Positions 1-8,846 of a DNA stretch of 64,000 nt are shown piece after piece. Within the stretch, counting starts at the first letter, position 1. Each line of letters starts with the position of its first letter. Made by a program: the position numbers and the translations under genes. Origin of the DNA: Gracilaria vermiculophylla (taxonomy: Eukaryota > Rhodophyta > Florideophyceae > Gracilariales > Gracilariaceae); assembly GCA_019155205.2 (NCBI GenBank), contig JAHNZQ020000016.1:2145302-2209301 (forward strand). The letters are read 5' to 3'. The notes under the pieces are model-generated. The model was given only the letters and a program-made list of their open reading frames with translations, was not told the DNA's origin and did not search any database.

Positions 1-12
1 GACGTCGATGGT

Positions 13-612
13 ATGGGAGAGCCGACAAGTTGTATGGCGTGCGATAAACATGAGGCGTCCGCTCCGATACCCCTTCTTCTTTTCTCTGGACGCCCCTACC
101 ACGTGGAAAGGGACCAATCCGTTTTGGCGAACGTGTCGCTTGTGACGCCGGTGGTGGGCCAGAAGCAAGGGCGAAGTTGTCATGATGATCAAGACGGACA
201 TGACATGAACAGAACGGCCGTGGTGGGTGTTCTACAGCGCACGGAAGCAGCAGGGGTTGGCGACATTGAAAAGGTCGACGACGTCGAAGATGTCGGCGAC
301 ATTGAAGTGGTTGACGACATGCTCGGTCGCACAAAGCCAACGTCAGAATCGCGTGGAACGGATGTGGAGTGCGGTTCTTTGACGAGATTGTCGTCGCAGT
401 GGTCGGGCCGTTTCCCAACGCTGAAGCCCAGTAACGAATGTAGCTCCTTGGACGAAAGACACGATCCAGAATGCAGAGGAAATGGGCCTGAACCTCAGCG
501 TGTTTTCCGTGGGCTGTCGTGTGATAGCGCAGCGTACGAAGATGGGAGTATGGAAGCGAAGATTTGGCGGAAAATCAAAGCGACCGTTGAAAAATGCTGG
601 TCACCGGGGTGA
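13..612 (+). CDS. Uncharacterised acidic ORF, possibly 5'-partial
   Basis: An open frame of 199 codons begins with ATG at 13, and the same frame is open to the window edge, so the gene could start further left. The product has no domain I recognise. It is rich in Asp, Glu and Val in the middle, with a short internal repeat of a VDD/VGDIE-type motif near residues 85-105. No competing minus-strand frame of comparable length exists here, which slightly favours coding. There is no targeting signal and no conserved motif. It could equally be a chance frame, so confidence is low. Confidence 0.28.
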   Translation: MGEPTSCMACDKHEASAPIPLLLFSGRPYHVERDQSVLANVSLVTPVVGQKQGRSCHDDQDGHDMNRTAVVGVLQRTEAAGVGDIEKVDDVEDVGDIEVVDDMLGRTKPTSESRGTDVECGSLTRLSSQWSGRFPTLKPSNECSSLDERHDPECRGNGPEPQRVFRGLSCDSAAYEDGSMEAKIWRKIKATVEKCWSPG

Positions 613-3600
613 GAGACGGAACGTGACCTTTGGAACGGAGGTTTCACTCATGTTTGACGTTTATGAAACACAAAGAGGAACTGCTGCAAAGAAAAGGTTT
701 GTGGGTTGTATTTCTGGGCCAAAAACTGAGGACGGGGGCGAAATCGAGTTCACTTGTCTCGGAAGGAGTCTGTGCGTCATCAAAAGACCGTTGAAGTTTC
801 GCAAATCGCGTCTCATCTGGCTAAACGTTGTTTGATGATGTTGTATACCACGCTGCTCATTGCGTACCATGTGGGGGCCCAAGTTTTTTTTTCGATTGGC
901 TCGTGGCTACCATTTAGAAGCTTAAGTTTGTAATCGATGAACCGTGCGGCATTTTGTCGGACTACAAATAATGTATCCAAGATAAATACGTGTTGTTGTA
1001 AGAGAATGCCATTTTCATGTTGTGCCCTTGTGCGCAGAGTACATATAGCGCACTCAAGGTAGAATAGCAGCCATTGCCGAACAACGACACCATTGATAGC
1101 AATTCCGGCGAGGGGTCTCAATCTCTGAATGCTTCTTGGAAAGGAATGTTTTCCGCGTGCACGGATGCGTGAAGCACAACGTCCAGCAAGGCATGAAGCA
1201 TGTCGGTTTCCTTTTCACAGACGATGCAATTGAAATAATTACGTTGCACAAGATCATCTCTGACAAAATCGCTCAAAAACATCATCCCATTGACCAACGG
1301 CTTGGCGTCCAAGCCAAGAAGACATAAACAGAGTGCAGGTCTCCAATACTCAACAAAAAGGTTGAGAGAAGAAACAGCAAATACTGACATGATTCGCCCA
1401 TGGCACTCACGGTGCTCGCGTTCTTTTTGCCAACAAACGCATCCCATGTGTGAGACGCAAGCAGAAGGGGCTGTTCATCGCCGAACAGTGGCGGCTCTAG
1501 CTCCCACGATCTGTGGGCGCTGACGGCCCGTTGGGGTCGTCACTGTCGGAAAACAACGCCCATGACCTTAGTGGGGCACTTTGAACGCCGCACAGGTACC
1601 GAACCTCCTTACGGGAGGCCTTCATTGCAGAAGCAAGAGCACGACGGCATACATATGATGACCTTCTGAAAACTCTGGCCGTCAAAAACAGCCGCGTTGC
1701 CGCTGCATGCACACGCAAAAACAGCTTAGAACAGAGACAGTGGAACCCAAGCCAACCTTCCGATACCTCCCAACGCCCTTATCGATCCATAATCCTTTAC
1801 GACCCTTATTGATTGACACCATGAGCACTACAAATCCCCTGTTCACAATTTCTTTCAAACCAGCGATTACGATCCCATGTACACACGATCTTCCTTATCT
1901 CCTCATCCTGTGGCACTGTACATGAATCGCAAAATGCAACGCTGCGAATGCATGCTGGCCGTGAAGGTACATTAAGATCATATAATGACAAGTTGTAGCC
2001 ATACTAATTCAAGCGGTCGCCATGTCTTGCACAATTATTACACATTACCACAAAACGGCCAAATACCTCGTTAAAGAACCTCCACAACAGGTTCTGCCCA
2101 CCGTGAGGAAAGAGAAATATCTGTACCATAGATTTCCGCTGGACAAGTAATTAAGGCCTAACATCTAACACTAAGAACATCATTATTGAACCCCCTTGTG
2201 CAAGTGACATATCATCAACGAACAGTTTTCAAGCCCGAGCATGCGCGTCCACCGCACTGATGTTTTCCTCGCAGATGTATTTTTGGTGTGACCTCCCTCA
2301 TCTGGCTAAATATAAAAAAGCGAACATCTCTGTACATTCCTCTCTTCGATGAAGGTGTGGTGTTTGCATTGATAACCCTGACGAAGACATCACTTTCACA
2401 GTAGCTCTCACTCACTAACTCGCACATTATGATGCCACCATACAATCATACTCGCTCGTGCAACTTTACCAACTTTGCGACTCTCTTTCTGTGCGCCATA
2501 TCCGTCTGTCCAATGCTTCTTGTCAATCACTTCCGATTGACAACTTCTCTCTTTTCTTCCTCATACAACCGTATTTGCACGCCGCTGCTTAATCTTATGA
2601 TGTTTTCTCCTCGTTTTCGCTGTGGGTGCACCTCTTGAGGCTCTCGCTCATTCATCGCGACCGAGAGAGGCTCGAGCATTCGCACTCACAATCATGCCAC
2701 CCGGTCTGTGCGTGTCTTCCCTGAGTCTGCCGAATTGCTCCTAGCTCTTCTACCTTACATGCCGCGTTGGCGTTCTACAAATACTCCGTTAGCAACATGG
2801 AGTGTAGGATGTACCGCTTTAATGTGTTCGACATGTTGACGCATTCGCAGCGCTTGATTTGTCGCCGATTCCGTTTTGACCCATTGACAATCAGCTGATG
2901 ATCAGCCGAAATAGTGCACAAGTCGGAATGGCACCAACGGCAGCCTTCAACGAAGAATCAGAGCACAGCTGCGTCCTTACCGCCTTTACATTCATTGCAC
3001 AAACACGATGCGTCTCGGCTCCCCCAGCAACAAACACCGTTTCCTCGTGTTCACCGTCGACCATGAAGACTTGGGCTTCAATTTTGGAATAGAGCTAGGT
3101 GCCGATCGATCTATTGGTCGACATGCATCAAAATGTGTTTTGTGGCCCTATATACGAGTGCTTTTCTCAAAGTCTGCACACTCGTTTGAGCTCGTGAGGC
3201 GATTAGTTGCGGACTCGGTACTTCGGGCCAAGAAGTACGAATCCTGGCGCGTCAGAATTGGGCATATCAGACCGTGCAGCACAAGATCCGCGAAGGCCTG
3301 CCAAACCACCTGTCTGGAAACCCTGTTTGATTGACAAACAAGAATTACCACAAGGTACTTTCAAACGACTGTGACATCTGTGACAAACTACCCATTCCTG
3401 CTGATGATGGGCCCATGTTGTTGGGCTCCGAGGGATTACTCGAAAATGAGCACATATATGACGAGCACACTCGGATAATTATAACTTCTCCAGCAGACCA
3501 TAAACTTCACCGGCCAGCATTTATTTATACAATACGAATGATTCTTTGCTTTCTCTTTTGCAGCCACTGCATAGTTTCGTATTGCTTGGCATATGAAAGA

Positions 3601-5006
3601 AACATTTCTGCATAAATGTGCTCGACGTCCTCTGTCCCGCCCAAAACCACAACCGCACCGAACTGTTTTTCGGTGCATAAAGATTCAACCGCGCAAAGTG
3701 AGAGCATACAGACCTCGAATCCAACACGATGGAGTGAAATAATCGTTTCGGACGGAGTCACGTGATAAGAGCGACAACTTTTCTGTCCTTTCATGTCCTT
3801 GGTGGTGATTGTAAGTTTCGCGGCACAGCAAACTACACCCCGCTACAAAATGAAACTTGAAAGGACCACGACATCGTTGGAAAGTATGGTAAGTATCCAT
3901 GGGGATGGAAATCGATATTCTTCAACATGAGGGAAACAGTGCATGCCTCGCGAACCAGGAACGCACTCCGTCTGTGGGAATGAAAATTTGAAGGGATCTT
4001 CTGGCACCGAAAAACGTCATTCATCCGTTCCGAGCAGACACTGTACGAAGTGCGAACGTGGATGTATTGCGCAAGCATGGTTGGCGAAGTGGAGCACAGC
4101 TATCAACCGTGGGACGACGTATTATGTTATGCACAGCTTACGTTCTTCGTGGACACAATAAAGCGCCGCTTACCTTCGTACCTTGCAGCCGTGCGGGTGC
4201 ATCCTACCTTGGAAGCACAACATTTCGCATGCCAGCGCTCAAGAGCTTGACGTGCTTCATTACAGTCATGTATTGCTATGCGATGAAGCTGCCGCAAAAC
4301 GCGAGAAAGACGTTTCTGCGCGGATCGACGAACTATCACGTCCAGCATGAAAGTCGTCGGATAAATCGCAAAACGCATGACTTGGAAGAAGCATGACGTG
4401 ACTCACGTGGCATTATCGATGAATGTCTCGAGAGAAAAAGTCGGTTTCTGCTCTACACCGAGAGTGAAAACGTTAAGGGGCAACCAGTTGGCTGAGCACA
4501 GAACCCACAATCTAGTCAACTTTGATAGAGCTCACTTTTGCATCCAACCAGATATCTTTACCATAGAGAGAAGAAGTGGTTCGAGGATTTCAACCATGAA
4601 ATGCTTCAAACAACAGGATCAGTATTGTTTGGTAATATGGGACACGAGATGCGGCTGGCTGTGACAGAGAAACAACTCTTGGGGGGTTTCGCCTGGCAGC
4701 GTGCTGTCTGAGATCAAGGAGCGCACGATAGCTGTGTGGGTGTGAGACAAGCGCTAGTCAGTTTGTACTGGGTATGAAAGTTTTCGATGTGCGATGGTTA
4801 GATTGGAGAATAGCAGACAACCGATGGGACAGCAACGATGAGGATTGGTGACGGATGAAACAAGATCAAAAAGTGCTTTAACGGTAACAGTGTTTGCAAG
4901 TTTCTGAAGCCAACGGGTGGTTTGAAAGGGGCGTCACTTTGCGCCATGGGTGCGGGACGTGGCGGATGAAAAACGTTGACGAGGTGGCATCGCCTGGACC
5001 CAAGTT
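613..5006. other. Gene-poor 4.4 kb with unassigned minus-strand ORFs
   Basis: I see no recognisable gene. Several minus-strand frames read like protein but are short and in different phases: 1118-1447, 813-1121 and 661-882 form one chain, and 4127-4378, 3833-4078 and 3525-3794 form another. Adjacent pieces nearly abut, as in a multi-exon or frameshifted gene. I could not find convincing splice pairs that join them, and none has a known motif. They may be pieces of decayed or rapidly evolving genes, or chance ORFs. Confidence 0.3.
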
Positions 5007-5645
5007 CTACTCCACAAGCTTTTCGCGAAGTTGGGATTGTGTGTCATCTCGTGCGGTGCGCGCGAACCCGTTTTGCGGCTGGTCGTTGTGAGAGCCTCCA
5101 AAGCCGTGCAACTCAAGAGTTAGGTAGAGTGCCTGCGGATCGTTTGTAGTTGGGGTTAGCAAAAACCTTGCTCGTTCAATGTCTACTGGAGTGCCGACCG
5201 GAAGGCCCTTGACGGCGGTGGAAGGGATGACGGCGCGTAAAGTGCGTGGGGCGGCTCCCGGGTTGCTGACAAGCGCCTCGATGTTGCTTCGGGCCTGCGC
5301 AAGGTCGAGCTCTAATTGGCGGGCGCGAAGGACTTCCAGCGCCAGCGCAACTTTGTCCGCGGTAGTGAGGGCGGGTATGCGGCTCTCCAAAGCGTTGTGG
5401 ACAGCCTTTTGCAGCTCGGAGTAAGGCGAGGCGGCGGGCGGGTGGGAGGGGGAGGGAGTCGGGGGGGGCGGATGGCAAGGGGGGGGTTGTTGCTTTTGGG
5501 AAGGGAGAGGGGTTGTGTTGGAGTCTAGTCTGGGTCGCTTGTGCGGAAGCGGTAGGTGTACAGGCTCTGAGGCGGAGGGGCCGACGTAAGGCGGAGACGT
5601 GGAGTCGTCGCGCTTGTCGGCACTGAGCATCATGGCAAGGTCCAT
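5007..5645 (-). CDS. Uncharacterised nuclear-type protein
   Basis: From the ATG at 5645 the product is 212 aa; the frame continues upstream without another ATG. The N-terminal half is Pro/Ser-rich and low-complexity, with a basic patch (HKRPR) that resembles a nuclear localisation signal. The C-terminal half, about residues 75-190, looks like a folded domain. It starts with a predicted helical stretch rich in Leu, Ala and Glu, followed by a beta-like segment containing the PVGTPVDIERARF motif. I do not recognise the family. It lies downstream of MRT4 on the same strand with a 397-bp gap. Confidence 0.5.
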   Translation of the reverse strand: MDLAMMLSADKRDDSTSPPYVGPSASEPVHLPLPHKRPRLDSNTTPLPSQKQQPPPCHPPPPTPSPSHPPAASPYSELQKAVHNALESRIPALTTADKVALALEVLRARQLELDLAQARSNIEALVSNPGAAPRTLRAVIPSTAVKGLPVGTPVDIERARFLLTPTTNDPQALYLTLELHGFGGSHNDQPQNGFARTARDDTQSQLREKLVE

Positions 5646-6042
5646 GGCGGAGGATGCGCAGAGAAGCACGGTGGGGGGAGTGCCGACCGAGAGCTGCGGC
5701 AACGAGGGAAGGGGAGGGGGGGGAGAAAGTTGCGAGCCAGCGCGGCGGGGAGAGAGAGTGGGCAAACGGCGGAAGAATAGGGGACGGGAGGGGGTTTGAG
5801 CTGAGGCTCGAGTTCAGTTGGAGTGCGGTGGAGCAGTGGGAGGAAAAGGGGCGCGTCAGGGGGCAGTGCGCGCAGGGGCGGCGAAAGCGTTGTGGCGATA
5901 CGCAGGCGTTACGTGCGCAGTGTAATGCGTGGAGAGATGGTCGCGTCTAGCTCGCTGTGCGCGTGCGGGTTTTGAATTGAGGGCGTGCCGCCGGCGTCGC
6001 ATAGTGCCCGCCGGCGCGACCAGCGCGCGTCTGCCACGACGC

Positions 6043-6723
6043 TCAGCGCGCGCGCGCCCCCGCCAGCGCCTCGAACGACGCGTCCGACTTGCAGTAGTGG
6101 CACAGCAGGCGCACGCGAAACTTGGCCATGCGTATGCCCAGCAGCTCCAGAACCTTGGCCCGCTCCGGCGTCAACACGTCGCCCGCCTCGCACACCGTGA
6201 AGTCGCGCACCAGCGTGATGACGCCCTTCCTCAGCGCAACCGGCAGTTCAATCTGTCTCAGATTCTGCTCCTGGTTCGGCGCAAACCCGTCCAGCGGCCC
6301 CTCCGCCAGATGCACGCGCTCCGTCGCCACGAAGCCGCTTCTGGCGAATTCGTCCTCGCAGTACGACGCGAAGAACTGCACCACTTCCTCGTGCGCCCGG
6401 TTTGTGAGCAGCAGCCCGACGTTGCCCACCAGGTGCTTCGACACGTTGCGCAGCCCCTCGGCGTACTCCTCCTCCGCTGACCGACCCAGCGCCACCTGCG
6501 CTATCTTCTTGCGCCCGAAGAAGAAGCGCGAGTCGTTCCACACGCTGCGCAGCTGCTTGAGCTTCGCGTTGCGCATGTTGTCAGTGGAGAACACGTACAT
6601 GTGCTCGTACTGATCGATGTCGCTGCGAATAGCTTCCAGCAGCTCCTGCTTTCTCTTCTTGCCCACCACATGCTTGCGCGTCTTTGTCAATGCCACAACT
6701 CTCTCTCGCTTCGACCGCCCCAT
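6043..6723 (-). CDS. MRT4: MRT4, ribosome assembly factor (P0-like)
   Basis: This 226-aa protein belongs to the Mrt4/MRTO4 family. Mrt4 is a nucleolar placeholder that occupies the uL10 (P0) site on pre-60S particles until the stalk assembles. The start is set by the family N-terminus MGRSKRERVVALTKT, which fits the conserved MPRSKR...SLTKT opening. An in-frame extension upstream has only a TTG. The body has the P0-like core (ELLEAIRSDIDQYEHMYVF, then MRNAKLKQLR and FFFGRKK) and the insertion domain with the LVGNVGLLLTN segment. As expected for Mrt4, there is no acidic stalk tail. It is transcribed divergently from eL43, 436 bp away. Confidence 0.93.
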   Translation of the reverse strand: MGRSKRERVVALTKTRKHVVGKKRKQELLEAIRSDIDQYEHMYVFSTDNMRNAKLKQLRSVWNDSRFFFGRKKIAQVALGRSAEEEYAEGLRNVSKHLVGNVGLLLTNRAHEEVVQFFASYCEDEFARSGFVATERVHLAEGPLDGFAPNQEQNLRQIELPVALRKGVITLVRDFTVCEAGDVLTPERAKVLELLGIRMAKFRVRLLCHYCKSDASFEALAGARAR

Positions 6724-7159
6724 TGAACTTGAACACAAACACGTCTTCTTGTGTCGCACAAAGAGAGCCCAAGCACACACGCCAGTCAACGCGCTTCACG
6801 GCCTCGCTGTGTGCTTCGTCTCCGCTGCCCGCCGCCGGCACCGCCGCCGTCGTTGAACCACACCGCGTGCCGACGCGGTCGGCGCTGGCCCCGGCGCACC
6901 GTGCCGCCGTCCGTGAGCCACGTGCACATGTGTCTTCCCTCTCCCAATCAGCGCCCGCGCCGCAGTCTCAAAATATTCCAAAAACTTTTCGTCACCCTGG
7001 TCGCCGACGTTGGTCTGCGCCCCCCTCCCGTAGCCGCCACCGCCACCGCCACCGCCACCGCCACGAGTCTACTCCGTTTCATTGTCCCCCGCCGCGAATC
7101 GTGCGCATCAGCCGCGTCGTCCCGCGTCTCTATTCGCCCGCCACTAACGCTGTTTCGCC
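6724..7159. promoter_or_regulatory. Shared divergent promoter region, MRT4 / eL43
   Basis: This 436-bp interval separates the start codons of two divergently transcribed ribosome-related genes, so it must contain both promoters and 5' UTRs. It is GC-rich and includes a short CCGCCA-type hexamer run around 7034-7064. I see no clear TATA box. Co-regulation of the two genes is an inference from the arrangement. Confidence 0.5.
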
Positions 7160-7444
7160 ATGGGAAAGCGCACAAGAAAGGTCGGAGTCGTCGGCAAGTA
7201 CGGCACGCGGTACGGATCCTCGCTCCGGAAGCAGGTTAAGAAGATGGAGATCGCCCAGCACGCGCGCTACACATGCCCGTTCTGCGGCAAGAACTCCGTC
7301 AAGCGCACGGCCGTCGGGATCTGGAAGTGCGGCGCAAAGACCTGCACCAAGACTATTGCGGGCGGTGCGTGGTCCGTGAACACGCAGGCTGCCACCTCCG
7401 TCAGAAGCACCATTCGTCGTCTCAGAGAAACTGTTGAGCTGTGA
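7160..7444 (+). CDS. RPL37A: Ribosomal protein eL43 (RPL37A)
   Basis: This is a 94-aa cytosolic large-subunit protein of the eL43/L37a family. It binds rRNA through a zinc ribbon. The family hallmarks are all present: the N-terminal [23 protein letters not shown], the YTCPFCGK zinc knuckle, VGIWKC, AGGAW and the C-terminal IRRLRE. The four cysteines are C39, C42, C57 and C62, so the second knuckle is C-X4-C rather than the usual C-X2-C, because two residues (KT) are inserted. That also makes the protein two residues longer than the 92-aa human form. The start codon has a good context (gccATGgg). There is no intron in the coding part. Confidence 0.97.
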   Translation: MGKRTRKVGVVGKYGTRYGSSLRKQVKKMEIAQHARYTCPFCGKNSVKRTAVGIWKCGAKTCTKTIAGGAWSVNTQAATSVRSTIRRLRETVEL

Positions 7445-7898
7445 GATGCCCCAGCGCTGCCGTCTTGGCCTGTCCTTTTCGGTTTTCTGCTGACGTTTGC
7501 GCGCCTTTGGAGAGTTTAACGCCGTCGACGTCGCCTTGGCGCCGTTTCGAACTCGTGCGATATTCCTCCCACTTGGTCCTGCTCAGTTTGTGCAAACAGT
7601 AAAATGACAGTCCCAACTCTACTGCCGACTTCCTCATGTTGATCTTATTGCTCCAAGGAGCTACTTCGCCGCTCGAGCGTGTGTTTACCGATGTTATCCT
7701 TTTTAGATGTATACTTTATGGAGGAAAACACCTCGCGATCAGCATAGACTACGCAACCCGTGTCGTGCAAACACACAACTATTGTTGTAACCCTGTTTTA
7801 TGCCGCATTCTTGCTGCGCCGAGCACAATTAGGCAGCCCTTTCGTCTGTCAGTACTCTGTCCTTCGCATCGACGAATCCTGCACGAATTACTGTGTGC
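7445..7898. other. Intergenic, 3' flank of eL43
   Basis: This 454-bp spacer lies between two convergent genes. Open frames here are short and show no motifs. I see nothing else supportable. Confidence 0.5.
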
Positions 7899-8300
7899 TT
7901 ACCTCTCTTCAGCTTCTAGCGACCGTTTAAGATGTTTGATCTGGTACTTCAGTTTATCATTCTCTTCCTTGAATGCGCTCAGTTCGCGAAGACGTTCATC
8001 CAATTCACTCGCGCTGGTTATCAGTGCTGTACGAAGTGACTTGAGATCCACGAGAGTCTCAGAGAGTACTGGCCGCAGATCCGTCCCGTCTCCGCTAGTG
8101 ACGACTGAAGTTTTTTGACACGAATCAAGCGCGAACGAAGAGGCGATTCAACGTTAATACTCATCTACTATCATCGACCTCGAACACTATCAAAAACATT
8201 TCAACGTACCGGTTGTCAGTGCCCCTTTTTCAAGCTCCGAAACTCGGAGGGATAGGTTTGCGATGGCCTTATTCACTTCTTCGCCTTTGGTTTCACTCAT
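7899..8300 (-). CDS. Small spliced coiled-coil protein
   Basis: This is a two-exon gene. Exon 1 (8300-8210) starts MSETKGEEVNKAI. The intron (8209-8105, 105 nt) has a GTACGT donor and a CTTCAG acceptor. Exon 2 (8104-7899) restores the frame exactly and ends in TAA. The product is 98 aa. It has an N-terminal heptad stretch (IANLSLRVSELEKG) and a long C-terminal helix with a heptad pattern that ends KLKYQIKHLKRSLEAEER. The hydrophobic/charged periodicity and the consensus splice sites are the evidence for coding. I do not recognise the family. A subunit of some helical complex is plausible but not shown. Confidence 0.62.
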
Positions 8301-8846
8301 TGTTGTCCTCTGCTTGTTGTCTTCCATTGTGCGGGCCCCCTTGGGAACCGGAGGTTTAAGTGCTAAGTGACTGCGCTTTCACCGTAGCTGAAACAAATAA
8401 GCCTCGGTCCTTGAAGGTTGCCCTCCTCTTGAGTTCATCAAACTTATCTCTACTGAGCCGCAGAGATCAACATCAGGATAGTTGTAGTTCCGTCGAGGAC
8501 GAACGAGTTCATACTCTAAAAAACTGCGTTTGCCTTCTTTTTTATTTTATTATTATTTTTTACGGCGGTGATTTGTTTTTTGCAGCGCCGGGGATGCCCA
8601 TCCAACATAGCCACCCGCTGTGCTGTTTAGTCGCCTGCAGAGAAGTTGGGGTCGTTGGGAAAGCCGTCATGAGTGATAGACGGGTGATCCTTGTTCGCAT
8701 TCACAACAGGTCCTCCGTTATGCCGAAGACCACAGGAGACTGAGTAACCGATCTCGAAACACGCAATTCCCACGTCAACGTGGGCTTTGGTCTCGTCTTC
8801 GGGTTACGATTAAAACGACGACGGAATCTTGTCCCAACATCCTGAG
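8301..8846. other. Divergent intergenic region
   Basis: This 546-bp region lies between the start of the small coiled-coil gene (minus) and the DHX37-like helicase (plus). It presumably contains both promoters. It includes a T-rich stretch around 8538-8565. No gene is recognised. Confidence 0.4.
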
